Of a stretch of 64,000 bases of DNA, positions 7,569-17,146 are shown in pieces. This DNA comes from Oscillospiraceae bacterium. Its GTDB lineage: Bacteria; Bacillota; Clostridia; Oscillospirales; Ruminococcaceae. Every line of letters begins with the position of its first letter. The first letter of the stretch is position 1. Under the pieces are notes generated by a model, which was not told the origin of the DNA, searched no databases, and saw nothing but the letters and a program-made list of their open reading frames with translations. The DNA lies in the NCBI GenBank assembly GCA_902362965.1, contig CABIYQ010000008.1, positions 1-64,000 of the forward strand, given 5' to 3'. A program made the position numbers and the translations under genes.

Positions 7569-8786
7569 ATGTCTAAATTTGCAGTATTAGGTTATGGTGT
7601 TGTCGGTTCCGGAGTTGTAGAATTGTTTTATAAAAACAAAGAAAAGATCGAACAAAAAGCCGGACATGAAATGGACGTTAAATATATTCTGGATATAAGA
7701 GAATTTCCGGACAGTCCTTATGCGGACAAGTTTGTCAAGAGTATAGATGATATAGTCGGTGACAGTGAAATTACAGCTGCTGCGGAGTGTATGGGCGGAG
7801 TTGAACCGGCATTTACATTTACTAAGGAATGCCTTTCCAGAGGTATAAGCGTATCTACTTCCAATAAGGAACTTGTTGCCGCTAAAGGCGATGAACTTTT
7901 AAAGCTTGCAAAGGAAAATAACTGTAATTACTACTTTGAAGCAAGCGTTGGCGGAGCCATTCCGATCATTCGTCCGCTGCACAGATGTCTTGCGGCAAAT
8001 GATATAACTGAAGTTGCCGGAATTTTAAACGGTACAACTAACTTCATTCTTACCAAAATGATTGTTGACGGTATGAAATTTGACGATGCGCTTAAGCTTG
8101 CTCAGGATTTAGGCTATGCAGAAAGAAATCCTGCTGCTGATGTTGAAGGGCACGATGCATGCAGAAAAATCTGTATTATTTCGTCTTTGGTTTACGGTAA
8201 ACATGTTTATCCTGAAAGCGTATATACAAAGGGTATCACAGATGTAAAGCTTGAAGATGTTCAAATAGTAAGTAAATTTGGCGCTATCAAACTGATTGCT
8301 AGGGTCAAAGAACTGGAGAACGGTAAAATTCTTCCTACAGTTATGCCTATGATCGTTCCTTTTGATAATCTTATGTCAAGGGTCGACGATGTTTTTAACG
8401 CTGTAATGGTATATGGCGACGGCATTGACAAGACTATGTTCTACGGCAGAGGCGCAGGTAAGCTGCCTACGGCAAGCGCAGTGTTAGCAGATGTTATTGA
8501 GTCTGTAAAGCACGACAGAACAGTATTTTCACAGATGTGGAATTCCGTTTCAGACAACAGTTTTGTTGAAGATTACAGAATGCTTGAAGCTAAGGTTTAT
8601 TTCAGAGTTGAAACAGACAGCATAGAAAAAATCAGTGAGATCGCAGGCAACGCTGAATTTATCTGTGAAGAAACAAACCAGACTGCTTTTGTTACCGATG
8701 TGATTACGCTGAAATCAGCTGAAGAAATCTCAGCAAGGTTTGAAGCTAATGGCATAAATGTTGTATCGGTTCTTCCGGTACTCTGA
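7569..8786 (+). CDS. hom: Homoserine dehydrogenase
   Basis: This enzyme reduces aspartate semialdehyde to homoserine, the branch point to threonine and methionine. The N-terminal NAD(P) fold begins with LGYGVVGSGVVEL, the catalytic domain contains GILNGTTNFIL and GRGAGKLPTASAVLADV, and residues after about 335 form a C-terminal ACT domain for feedback inhibition. The ATG at 7569 is preferred to 7557 because GGAGG lies at 7559-7563, leaving 405 residues. A strong terminator follows. Confidence 0.95.
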   Translation: MSKFAVLGYGVVGSGVVELFYKNKEKIEQKAGHEMDVKYILDIREFPDSPYADKFVKSIDDIVGDSEITAAAECMGGVEPAFTFTKECLSRGISVSTSNKELVAAKGDELLKLAKENNCNYYFEASVGGAIPIIRPLHRCLAANDITEVAGILNGTTNFILTKMIVDGMKFDDALKLAQDLGYAERNPAADVEGHDACRKICIISSLVYGKHVYPESVYTKGITDVKLEDVQIVSKFGAIKLIARVKELENGKILPTVMPMIVPFDNLMSRVDDVFNAVMVYGDGIDKTMFYGRGAGKLPTASAVLADVIESVKHDRTVFSQMWNSVSDNSFVEDYRMLEAKVYFRVETDSIEKISEIAGNAEFICEETNQTAFVTDVITLKSAEEISARFEANGINVVSVLPVL

Positions 8787-8796
8787 TAATGTGATA

Positions 8797-8839
8797 AAAA
8801 AGAGATTGCTGCGTATATGCCGTAAGCGGTCTCTTTTTT
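8797..8839 (+). terminator. Terminator after hom
   Basis: AAGAGATTGCT pairs with AGCGGTCTCTT (two wobbles) and is followed by a T run. Confidence 0.8.
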
Positions 8840-8900
8840 ATTATACTGAAAAGAACGGAAATAAGTATTGTAAAATAAAAATTAAATATTGTTTCATGTA

Positions 8901-8929
8901 TTGAAAAAATAATCAGGGTATAGTATAAT
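8901..8929 (+). promoter_or_regulatory. SigA promoter of the hprK operon
   Basis: TTGAAA (8901-8906), 17 bases, TATAAT (8924-8929), 39 bases before the hprK ATG. Confidence 0.75.
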
Positions 8930-8968
8930 TATAATAACCGATTTTGAAAATTAGTAACGGAGGAAGTT

Positions 8969-9928
8969 ATGGCAGATAAATTTAAGGTATCATTGAAAAA
9001 AATTATTGATGAATTTAAGCTTGAATCGATTTTTGTTCCTAAGGATGCGGAGGAAATATTTATAGATGAAAACGATGTAAACCGTCCGGGTTTGCAGCTT
9101 ATGGGATTTTATGAATATTTTAATCCGGAACGAATTCAGATCATCGGGAAAATGGAGTTTGCGTATTTATCTACAATAGATGAAAAAACCAGACGTGAAA
9201 CCCTTGATAAGCTTTTTTCACAAAAACTTCCGGCACTTATTATTACAAGAGAACTTCCTTATTTTGCAGAAATGCTTGAACTGGCAAAGGAATATGAAGT
9301 TCCGCTGCTGAGAAGCAAGGAAAGTACTTCAAATTTTATGTCCGGTTTGATAGCCTTTCTGAATCTGAATCTTGCGCCCAGAATTACACGTCATGGAGTA
9401 TTGATTGAAATTTACGGCGAAGGCGTTTTTATTACAGGAGAAAGCGGAGTAGGTAAAAGTGAAACTGCAATAGAACTTGTAAAAAGAGGTCACCGTCTTG
9501 TTGCTGACGATGCAGTTGAAATAAAAAAAGTTTCCAATATCAGTCTTGTGGGAAGTTCGCCGGATAATATCCGTCACTTTCTTGAGCTTAGAGGCATCGG
9601 CATTATAAATGCCAGAAGACTGTTTGGTATGGGAGCCGTAAAGCTGACTGAAAAAATTGATCTTATTGTTGAAATGGAACTTTGGAATCCTGAAAAAGTC
9701 TATGACAGAATGGGCGTCGACAATCAATACACGTCTATTCTTGGGGTCAAAGTACCGTCTCTTACAATTCCCGTAAAACCAGGACGTAACCTTGCGGTTA
9801 TTTTAGAGGTTGCAGCTATGAACAACAGACAGAAGAAAATGGGTTATAATGCGGCTCAGGAACTTCTTGATAAGCTGGGACTTGATATGGAAGGAACGGA
9901 AACGGTCAAGAATTACGAACAATTTTAA
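8969..9928 (+). CDS. hprK: HPr kinase/phosphorylase
   Basis: HprK phosphorylates HPr at Ser46 in response to glycolytic intermediates and reverses this with phosphate, driving CcpA-dependent carbon catabolite repression. The P-loop is GESGVGKSETAIEL (about residue 156), followed by RGHRLVADDAVEI with the catalytic acids, and the family signature LELRGIGIINARRLFGMGAV. Its 319 residues are the normal length. It heads an apparent operon with a PHP enzyme, murB, rapZ, whiA and dnaE; murB-rapZ-whiA linkage is typical of Clostridia. Confidence 0.96.
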   Translation: MADKFKVSLKKIIDEFKLESIFVPKDAEEIFIDENDVNRPGLQLMGFYEYFNPERIQIIGKMEFAYLSTIDEKTRRETLDKLFSQKLPALIITRELPYFAEMLELAKEYEVPLLRSKESTSNFMSGLIAFLNLNLAPRITRHGVLIEIYGEGVFITGESGVGKSETAIELVKRGHRLVADDAVEIKKVSNISLVGSSPDNIRHFLELRGIGIINARRLFGMGAVKLTEKIDLIVEMELWNPEKVYDRMGVDNQYTSILGVKVPSLTIPVKPGRNLAVILEVAAMNNRQKKMGYNAAQELLDKLGLDMEGTETVKNYEQF

Positions 9929-9943
9929 TTAAGAGGTAAATAT

Positions 9944-10672
9944 ATGATAATTGAAGCTGATTTACACTGTCATTCTTTGGCGTCCAGTCATGCGTATTCA
10001 ACCGTTAATGAAATGGCGGCAGCGGCTGATAAATGCGGACTGAAAGCTTTTGCCCTTACGGATCATGCTATGTCAATGCCCGATGCGCCTCATGTATGGC
10101 ATTTTCATAATCTATCGGTTCTTCCTCAGAAAATAAACGGAGTGACGGTTTTAAGAGGCGCAGAAGTAAATATCAAATCTTCCGAGGGGGATATTGATAT
10201 GACGGAATTTGATCTTTCCAATTTGCAATGGGTGGTGGCTTCATGTCATGTACCGGTAATTAAGCCGGGTACTGAAAAGGAAAATACTGCCGCATATGTA
10301 AATGCGGTAAAAAATAATGCGGCTATTGATGTTATCGGACACTGTACCGTATTCAGGTATCCTGTGGATTTTGAAGTGATTGCAAAAACATGTAAAGAAT
10401 ATGGTAAATTTATTGAACTTAATGAAAGCTCTTTTCAGTATAGAAGAAGTACGGAAGAAAACTGTATTGCGATGCTCAGGGCATGTAAAAAATATGAAAC
10501 GGAAATAACTGTTAATACAGACTGTCATTATGCCGGACTTATAGGTCAGACTCCTCTGACTGAAAAAATTCTTGAATCTGTTGATTTTCCTGAAAAGCTG
10601 ATTTTCAACAGGGACGCTGATAAAGTACTGGAATATGTTTCAAAAAAGCATAATATAATTTTAAAAAAATAA
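9944..10672 (+). CDS. PHP-domain phosphoesterase, YcdX type
   Basis: This 242-residue metal-dependent phosphoesterase shows the PHP motifs: ADLHCHSLASSHAYST near the N-terminus, ALTDHA, RGAEVNI, VIGHC, ELNESSF and VNTDCHYA, which together give the histidine/aspartate tri-metal site. YcdX-like proteins are phosphatases of unknown natural substrate. It lies 15 bases after hprK and 19 before murB. In other Firmicutes a PHP enzyme also sits beside rapZ-whiA, so a role in central metabolism or cell wall supply is plausible but not shown. Confidence 0.88.
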   Translation: MIIEADLHCHSLASSHAYSTVNEMAAAADKCGLKAFALTDHAMSMPDAPHVWHFHNLSVLPQKINGVTVLRGAEVNIKSSEGDIDMTEFDLSNLQWVVASCHVPVIKPGTEKENTAAYVNAVKNNAAIDVIGHCTVFRYPVDFEVIAKTCKEYGKFIELNESSFQYRRSTEENCIAMLRACKKYETEITVNTDCHYAGLIGQTPLTEKILESVDFPEKLIFNRDADKVLEYVSKKHNIILKK

Positions 10673-10691
10673 TCAGAGAGAGAGAAGCTTT

Positions 10692-11603
10692 ATGCCATAT
10701 ACAAACGAATTGTGCGGCCTGTGCCGTAAGCTTTGCTGTGAATATAAAACGGAAGAACCGTTAAAAAAACATACTACGTTTAAAATAGGCGGAAGCTGTA
10801 AGATACTCATAAATATAAATTCTTCGGATACATTGGCTGAAATACTGAAATTTCTCAAAAAACAAAATATAAGATTTTTTGTATTGGGTAAAGGAAGCAA
10901 CATTCTTGCCGACGATAACGGCTTTGACGGTGTTATACTTAAAATTTCAAAGGATTTCTCGCATATTGAAAAAACCGGAGAAACTGAAATTTTCTGTACG
11001 TCCGGAACATCATTGAGCGAGCTTTGCATTTATGCTATGGAAAATTCTTTGTCCGGACTGGAATTTGCTTACGGAATTCCGGGAACTGTGGGAGGCGCTT
11101 TATTTATGAATGCCGGAGCGTACGGAGGAGAACTGAAAGATGTTGTGACATCGGCACATTACTTAAATGAAAAATGTGAAATATGCTCAGCTGAGTCGGC
11201 TGAAATGTCGCTTTCTTACAGGCATAGCGTTTTCAGTGAAAATCCGGATTGGGTTATAACTGACGTGACTTTTTCCCTGAATAAAGGAGATAGGGAACAG
11301 ATACGTGAAAAAATGAATGAGCTTATGCATAAAAGAAAAGATAAACAGCCGCTGGATTTTCCAAGTGCCGGAAGTACGTTTAAGCGTCCGGAGGGAAGCT
11401 ATGCTTCACTGCTTATAGAACAATGCGGACTTAAAGGGTTGAACGTGGGCGGTGCGGAAGTGAGTACAAAGCACAGCGGATTTGTTATAAATAAAGGCGG
11501 CGCAACTTTTGAAGACGTAATTGAATTGACTGATAAGGTAAAAAAATGCGTTTATGAAAAAACAGGCTACAGTCTTGAGCTTGAACCGATAATTTTAAAA
11601 TAA
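10692..11603 (+). CDS. murB: UDP-N-acetylenolpyruvoylglucosamine reductase
   Basis: MurB is a cytosolic flavoenzyme that reduces UDP-GlcNAc-enolpyruvate to UDP-MurNAc with NADPH. The FAD-binding motifs are KKHTTFKIGG, VLGKGSNIL, GIPGTVGGALFMNAGAYGGE and the serine motif SAGSTFKRPEG. Its 303 residues match type II MurB of Gram-positives. It is preceded by GAGAGAGA rather than a strong Shine-Dalgarno and lies directly after the PHP gene, so it is likely translated from the same message. Confidence 0.95.
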   Translation: MPYTNELCGLCRKLCCEYKTEEPLKKHTTFKIGGSCKILININSSDTLAEILKFLKKQNIRFFVLGKGSNILADDNGFDGVILKISKDFSHIEKTGETEIFCTSGTSLSELCIYAMENSLSGLEFAYGIPGTVGGALFMNAGAYGGELKDVVTSAHYLNEKCEICSAESAEMSLSYRHSVFSENPDWVITDVTFSLNKGDREQIREKMNELMHKRKDKQPLDFPSAGSTFKRPEGSYASLLIEQCGLKGLNVGGAEVSTKHSGFVINKGGATFEDVIELTDKVKKCVYEKTGYSLELEPIILK

Positions 11604-11624
11604 ATCATTTATCCATAAAAATAT

Positions 11625-11663
11625 AAAGGAGGGAAAGGCGTCTGTTTAGGACGCTGTAAGCTA
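11625..11663 (+). promoter_or_regulatory. rapZ ribosome site separated from its ATG by a hairpin
   Basis: AAAGGAGGG (11625-11633) lies about 30 bases before the rapZ ATG, too far for normal initiation. Between them GCGTC (11638-11642) pairs with GACGC (11650-11654). Folding removes 17 bases and brings the Shine-Dalgarno to about 12 bases from the ATG. There is no closer ribosome site, and an in-frame TAA at 11657 excludes an upstream start. Confidence 0.55.
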
Positions 11664-12544
11664 TGCAGTTTGTTATTGTAACCGGTATGTCGGGTTCCGG
11701 AAAATCATGTGCAATGAATGTTTTGGAGGACATAGGATTTTATTGTATAGACAATATTCCTCCTCAGCTTTTAACTAAATTTGCAGATATATGTATGCAC
11801 TCAAAAGGTCAGCTGGACCGTGTTGCGGTAGCAGTTGACATAAGATCAGGAGATATGTTCGGTGAGATATTTGACCGCTGGAAAATATTAAAGGATATTG
11901 CCGATCTTGACGTTAAAATTCTTTATCTTGAAGCTAATGACGAGGTTATTATTAAACGTTATAAGGAGACCCGAAGAAAGCATCCTCTTGATGAAAAATT
12001 CAGCAGCTGTCTGCATAAGGCTATAGCCTTTGAGCGCGAACAGCTTAATCCTTTGAGGGAAGTAGCGGATTATTATGTTGAATCTTCTTATTTATCCACT
12101 TCACAGCTTAAAGAAGAGGTGAAGTCGCTTTTCCTTGAAAAGAATAGTGATTCAATGATTATAAAAATTATGTCGTTCGGATATAAATACGGAGTTTCAA
12201 CTGAATCCGATCTTGTTTTTGACGTAAGATGTCTGCCGAATCCTTATTATGTCAAGGAATTAAGGCCTATGACCGGTTGTGACTCAAGCGTCAGGGAATA
12301 TGTTATGGGATTCGAGCAATCGAAAAAGCTTCTTGAAAAAATAAAAGATTTGCTTGATTTTCTTATTCCATTGTATGTACATGAAGGAAAAAGCCAGCTG
12401 GTAATTTCTTTTGGATGTACGGGCGGAAAACACAGATCCATTACTTTTACTGAATTGGTAGCAGATTATCTTTCAAAGCAGGGATTGAGGGTACAGAAAA
12501 GTCATAGGGATATTAACAAGGACATCAGTTATTATCGAACATAA
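11663..12544 (+). CDS. rapZ: RapZ-family nucleotide-binding protein
   Basis: RapZ (YvcJ in Bacillus) binds nucleotides and, in enterobacteria, glucosamine-6-phosphate and RNA to control GlmS synthesis; in Bacillus it affects competence. The Walker A motif is GMSGSGKSCAMN (about 8-19), the DIRSG motif follows, and the conserved C-terminal domain ends with SFGCTGGKHRS and SHRDINK. The 293 residues are full length. The gene is followed by whiA, with the rapZ stop lying just before the hairpin that covers the whiA start. Confidence 0.94.
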   Translation: MQFVIVTGMSGSGKSCAMNVLEDIGFYCIDNIPPQLLTKFADICMHSKGQLDRVAVAVDIRSGDMFGEIFDRWKILKDIADLDVKILYLEANDEVIIKRYKETRRKHPLDEKFSSCLHKAIAFEREQLNPLREVADYYVESSYLSTSQLKEEVKSLFLEKNSDSMIIKIMSFGYKYGVSTESDLVFDVRCLPNPYYVKELRPMTGCDSSVREYVMGFEQSKKLLEKIKDLLDFLIPLYVHEGKSQLVISFGCTGGKHRSITFTELVADYLSKQGLRVQKSHRDINKDISYYRT

Positions 12545-12546
12545 TT

Positions 12547-12568
12547 AATTAAAGGAGGTCCTTTAATT
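12547..12568 (+). promoter_or_regulatory. Perfect hairpin over the whiA Shine-Dalgarno and start
   Basis: AATTAAAGG (12547-12555) is perfectly complementary to CCTTTAATT (12560-12568), with an AGGT loop. The left arm and loop contain the AAAGGAGGT ribosome site, and the right arm includes the first two bases of the TTG start. The rapZ stop codon is at 12542-12544, so ribosomes finishing rapZ would melt the stem. Confidence 0.7.
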
Positions 12569-13496
12569 GGCATCCTTTTCTAATGATGTAAAAAAAGAAT
12601 TGTGTAAAGGCATAACAGATAAGGATAAAAGATATGCTTGTCTTTATGGAATTCTGCTTTATTGCAAGGGACTTACTGACAGTCATATAAGTTTTAGTAC
12701 TGAGTGTGAAGAATTTGCGTTGCTTTTTGAAATGCTTGTAAAAAGTATTTTTAATAATGAGATCAAAGTGAAAATTGAAACCGGTTCGAGAAAAAACGGA
12801 AATAAAGCATACGCTTTGAGTATAGAAGATAAGCAGTCTGTGAGCCGTATTCAGCAAACATATAATATTAATATTGAAAGACGTGAAATAAATTTAAAAA
12901 ATATAGTTAATAATAGTTTAAACGTTTTTCTTGCAGGAGTATTTTTTATATGCGGAAGCGTCAGCGATCCCTATAAGGAGTATCATCTTGAGTTTACTGT
13001 TCCCAACGAACAGCTTTATAAGGATCTGCATGACATACTTTTAAGTCTTGGTATTGAATCGGGAAAAACAGTCCGAAAGGGATTGACGGTGCTGTATGTA
13101 AAGGACAGCGAAAACATTGAAGATATACTGACGTTTATCGGCGCCAGGCAGGGTACTATAGATCTGATAAATATAAAAATCTACAAGGACGTAAGAAATA
13201 AAGCAAACCGTATTGCAAACTGTGATTCCGCCAACATTGACAAAGTAATTGCGGCAGCTTCTAGGCAGATTCATGATATTGAATTTATTATGGAACATGG
13301 AGAATTTGACAAACTTTCTGCTGACTTGCAGGAGGTATCCAGAATCAGGCTGGACAATCCGGAAATGAGCCTTCAGGAGATCGGTGAAATGCTTTCAAAG
13401 CCAATAGGTCGTTCCGGTGTTACCAGAAGATTTCAGAAGATTTCAAGATTTGCAGATGAGATAAGAAAAAAAGAAAATAATAATGGTGTTCTATGA
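12567..13496 (+). CDS. whiA: WhiA regulator
   Basis: WhiA combines a degenerate LAGLIDADG homing-endonuclease fold (N-terminal two thirds) with a C-terminal helix-turn-helix. It controls sporulation in Streptomyces and affects cell division and chromosome segregation in Firmicutes. The family features seen are FSNDVKKELC at the N-terminus, FLAGVFFICGSVSDP, and the C-terminal DNA-binding segment RLDNPEMSLQEIGEML then GRSGVTRRFQKI. The start is TTG, forced by AAAGGAGGT and by the family N-terminus. It overlaps dnaE by four bases. Confidence 0.95.
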   Translation: MASFSNDVKKELCKGITDKDKRYACLYGILLYCKGLTDSHISFSTECEEFALLFEMLVKSIFNNEIKVKIETGSRKNGNKAYALSIEDKQSVSRIQQTYNINIERREINLKNIVNNSLNVFLAGVFFICGSVSDPYKEYHLEFTVPNEQLYKDLHDILLSLGIESGKTVRKGLTVLYVKDSENIEDILTFIGARQGTIDLINIKIYKDVRNKANRIANCDSANIDKVIAAASRQIHDIEFIMEHGEFDKLSADLQEVSRIRLDNPEMSLQEIGEMLSKPIGRSGVTRRFQKISRFADEIRKKENNNGVL

Positions 13497-16400
13497 ATAA
13501 TAATGAAAACAATAACAGCTTTGTACATTTACATGTTCATAGTGAATACAGTCTTTTGGACGGTGCATGCCGTATCCCTCAGTTAGTGAAAAAAGCGGCT
13601 GAAATGGGACAAAAAGCAATAGCTGTCACTGATCACGGAGTAATGTACGGAGCTGTTGAGTTCTATCAGGAGGCGCTTAAAGCCGGAATAAAGCCGATAA
13701 TAGGGTGTGAAGTTTATGTAGCTCCTCGTACAAGATTTGACAGGGAGTCAAAGCTTGACAGCCGTCCTTATCATTTGGTTTTGCTATGTAAAAATAATAA
13801 AGGATATCAGAATCTTATTAAGCTTGTTTCATTGGGTTATACTGAAGGATTTTACAGTAAGCCAAGGGTTGATGTAGAACTTTTGGAAAAGTACAGTGAG
13901 GGACTTATTTGTCTTTCGGCTTGTCTTGCAGGAGAAATACCCAGACAGCTTGTTAATAACAATTATGAGGGCGCTAAAAAAACAGCGCTGAAATATTTGG
14001 AGATTTTTGGTGATGGTAATTACTATCTTGAAATTCAGGATCATGGAATAAGCGAGCAGAAAAATATTATTCCGCTTATCTGCCGTCTTTCAAAAGAGAC
14101 GGGTATTCCTCTTGTTGCTACAAATGATGTGCATTATATTGAAAAAGAAGACGCTGAAATGCAGAATGTTCTGATGTGCATACAGATAAAAAAGACTATT
14201 TATGAGCCGAACAGTCTTAAATTTCCTACCGAGGAGTTTTATCTGAAAAGCGGACAGGAAATGAGCGAGCTTTTTAGAAACTTTCCCGAAGCAATTGTGA
14301 ATACTTCGATAATAGCTGATAAATGCAATGTTGAGTTTGAATTCGGAGTAATAAAGCTGCCTAAATTTCATATTGACGGTGAAGACGATAATATAGCATT
14401 TTTCAGAAAGCTTTGCTATGACGGATTGAAAAAAAGATACGGTGAAAATTTTTCTGAAAATATAAAAAAACGAATGGATTATGAGCTTGATATCATAATC
14501 GGTATGGGATATGTGGATTACTATCTGATCGTATGGGATTTTGTCAAATACTCAAAGGACAATAATATTCCCGTCGGTCCGGGAAGAGGATCGGGGGCAG
14601 GAAGTATTTGTGCTTACTGTATAGAAATCACTGATATTGATCCTATAAAATATAATTTATTGTTTGAAAGGTTTTTAAATCCGGAAAGAGTTAGTATGCC
14701 GGACTTTGACATTGATTTCTGCATAGAGGGACGGCAGAAGGTCATTGATTATGTAGTTGAAAAGTACGGCAGTGACCGTGTGTCTCAGATCATAGCTTTC
14801 GATACGCTTAAAGCCAGAGCGGCTATTAAGGATACCGGAAGAACTATGGGACTGTCTGTAAAATTCAGAAACGACGTTTCTTCACTTGTTCCGAGAGACT
14901 TGAATATAACTATTGCTCAGGCGCTGGAAAAAAGCAAAGAGTTGAAAGAGCTTTACGATTCCAATTATTCTGCACATAAGCTTATTGATATGTCAATGAA
15001 AATTGAGGGTATGCCCAGAAACGATTCCATCCATGCGGCAGGAGTGGTTATTTCCGGAGTTCCGGTTACCGATTTGGTACCGGTCAAAAAAAGCGGTGAC
15101 GCTGTTGTAACTCAGTATACTATGACTGCGCTGGAAAGCTTGGGTCTGCTTAAAATGGATTTTTTAGGACTTCGCAACTTAACTGTAATAAAACATTGCG
15201 TGGAAGAAATAAGAAAAAAAGTTCCTGAATTTGATATAAATAAAATTTCATTTGAAGACAGTGAAGTTTATCGCATGATGTCACAGGGAAAAACAACGGG
15301 TGTTTTCCAATTTGAAAGTGCAGGTATGAGGAGGGTTCTTTCTCAGCTGATACCTGAAAATCTTGAAGATCTGATAGCTGTAATATCTCTTTACCGTCCC
15401 GGACCTTCTGAATCTATTCCTAAATATATCAGCAACAAACATAATCCGGAAAATATAAAGTACAAGCACCCTATGCTGAAAAATATTCTTGATGTAACTT
15501 ACGGCTGTATGGTATATCAGGAACAGGTAATGGAAATCTGCCGTACTCTTGCAGGGTATTCCTATGGACGTGCTGATCTTGTGCGTCGTGCAATGGCTAA
15601 GAAAAAGCACAGTGTGATGGAAAAAGAACGTCATAGCTTTGTTTACGGAGATAAGAATCCTGACGGTACAGTAAACTGCGTGGGTGCAGTTGCCAACGGA
15701 ATAGATGAGAAGGACGCAAATGAAATATTTGATGAAATGAGCGGATTTGCGTCATATGCTTTCAATAAGTCTCATGCTGCCGCTTATGCTTATCTTGCAT
15801 ATCAGACAGCTTTTCTGAAATGTCATTATACTAAGGAGTATATGGCGGCACTTATGTCAAGTGTTTTGGATTATACTGATAAATTGATAGAATATGTTGA
15901 CGAGTGCAGAAAAAATAATATAAAGGTACTGAAACCGGATATAAATAAAAGTTCTGCTTATTTTACTTCTGAAGAAAGCGGAATACGTTATGGACTTCTT
16001 GCAATAAAAACTCTGGGAATGGGTGTTATAAGCGGTATTCTTAAGGAACGTAACGAGAACGGGGAATTTAAAAATTTACAGGATTTTTGCAGTCGTTCCG
16101 CAGAAATAGGAGTCAGCAAGGTTTCTGTTGAATATTTGATTAAGTCCGGAGCATTTGACGGACTTGGTGCAAACCGACGTCAGATGATCAGCAATTATGA
16201 ATTTCTTATGGATAGTGCAAGCAGCTTTTCAAAATCCAATCTTGAGGGACAGATGGGACTGTTTTCAGAGGAAAATAGTCCGACGGCGGTTGATGTTGAG
16301 TTTAAACCGGAAGAGGAATATCGTTATGCAGATCTGCTTTGTTTTGAAAAATTTGCAACAGGAATGTATATATCCGGTCACCCTGCGGATCCGTATAAAA

Positions 16401-16969
16401 CGGCACTGAAGCTTATGCATATACCGGACGCTTTGCATGTTCAGAGCAATTTGAAAGAAGGAGTATATTCAAAAAATCAGGTTATAAGTTTTTTTGGAGC
16501 AATGGACGATATAACTGTAAAATATACTTCAACAGGCAAAAAAATGGGATTTTTGACTTTACAGGATACCAGCGGCTCGGTTGAGTGTACTTTATTTCCT
16601 GAAACTTATGCAAAATATGAAAAGAAACTGGTTTATGGGAATGTTTTATATGTTGTAGGCAAAGTATCGTCAAAGAATTCTTACGGGTACTCTGTTATTG
16701 CTGATAGTATTTTTGATGAAAATGAATTTGACAATATATTAAGTTCGAAAAGGCTGTGTATTAAGGTTAAAAGCAGTCAGAAGGACATTATACGCTCAAC
16801 GGCTGAAATAATCAGACAATACAGCGGAGAAAATGAGGTTTGTTTTTATCTGACAGATCTAAAAAAATATTTGAGATTAAAGGATTTTAATAAAATAAGT
16901 ATTAAAGACGACGTTTTGGATAAACTATGTGAAATATTAAATGTAAATGATATAGGACTTATCAATTAA
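13493..16969 (+). CDS. dnaE: DNA polymerase III subunit alpha
   Basis: This is a 1158-residue DnaE-type replicative polymerase. The N-terminal PHP domain begins HLHVHSEYSLLDG; the palm has GPGRGSGAGS and the metal-binding PDFDIDF; further conserved segments are GVFQFESAGMR, VYQEQVM and FNKSHAAAYA; the C-terminus contains an OB-fold nucleic-acid domain (about 970-1070). Low-GC Gram-positives also have PolC, and DnaE extends primers. It starts with an ATG overlapping the whiA stop. Clostridia often place dnaE next to pfkA, as here. Confidence 0.96.
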   Translation: MNNNENNNSFVHLHVHSEYSLLDGACRIPQLVKKAAEMGQKAIAVTDHGVMYGAVEFYQEALKAGIKPIIGCEVYVAPRTRFDRESKLDSRPYHLVLLCKNNKGYQNLIKLVSLGYTEGFYSKPRVDVELLEKYSEGLICLSACLAGEIPRQLVNNNYEGAKKTALKYLEIFGDGNYYLEIQDHGISEQKNIIPLICRLSKETGIPLVATNDVHYIEKEDAEMQNVLMCIQIKKTIYEPNSLKFPTEEFYLKSGQEMSELFRNFPEAIVNTSIIADKCNVEFEFGVIKLPKFHIDGEDDNIAFFRKLCYDGLKKRYGENFSENIKKRMDYELDIIIGMGYVDYYLIVWDFVKYSKDNNIPVGPGRGSGAGSICAYCIEITDIDPIKYNLLFERFLNPERVSMPDFDIDFCIEGRQKVIDYVVEKYGSDRVSQIIAFDTLKARAAIKDTGRTMGLSVKFRNDVSSLVPRDLNITIAQALEKSKELKELYDSNYSAHKLIDMSMKIEGMPRNDSIHAAGVVISGVPVTDLVPVKKSGDAVVTQYTMTALESLGLLKMDFLGLRNLTVIKHCVEEIRKKVPEFDINKISFEDSEVYRMMSQGKTTGVFQFESAGMRRVLSQLIPENLEDLIAVISLYRPGPSESIPKYISNKHNPENIKYKHPMLKNILDVTYGCMVYQEQVMEICRTLAGYSYGRADLVRRAMAKKKHSVMEKERHSFVYGDKNPDGTVNCVGAVANGIDEKDANEIFDEMSGFASYAFNKSHAAAYAYLAYQTAFLKCHYTKEYMAALMSSVLDYTDKLIEYVDECRKNNIKVLKPDINKSSAYFTSEESGIRYGLLAIKTLGMGVISGILKERNENGEFKNLQDFCSRSAEIGVSKVSVEYLIKSGAFDGLGANRRQMISNYEFLMDSASSFSKSNLEGQMGLFSEENSPTAVDVEFKPEEEYRYADLLCFEKFATGMYISGHPADPYKTALKLMHIPDALHVQSNLKEGVYSKNQVISFFGAMDDITVKYTSTGKKMGFLTLQDTSGSVECTLFPETYAKYEKKLVYGNVLYVVGKVSSKNSYGYSVIADSIFDENEFDNILSSKRLCIKVKSSQKDIIRSTAEIIRQYSGENEVCFYLTDLKKYLRLKDFNKISIKDDVLDKLCEILNVNDIGLIN

Positions 16970-17019
16970 GCATACTTTACAATATTTCCGAAACTTTTCC
17001 TATTTTCAGCTGAAAACAC

Positions 17020-17047
17020 TTGACAAAAATCTGAAATGTAGTAAAAT
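17020..17047 (+). promoter_or_regulatory. SigA promoter of pfkA
   Basis: TTGACA (17020-17025), 16 bases, TAAAAT (17042-17047). A 14-base perfect palindrome TTTTCAGCTGAAAA (17003-17016) lies just upstream and may be a regulator site. The leader to pfkA is about 95 bases. Confidence 0.65.
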
Positions 17048-17146
17048 AGTATATAGTGGATTTGCGTGAAATACAACGCTTGTCATTTATCGGTTTCAGA
17101 CGGTAAACTGAGATCAATTGCCTGAAGGCGGATAGGAGTTATAATA

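Noticed and set aside
17003..17016. Perfect palindrome TTTTCAGCTGAAAA as a defined operator
   Set aside because: It fits no known consensus and may be a chance AT-rich palindrome; it is only mentioned with the pfkA promoter.
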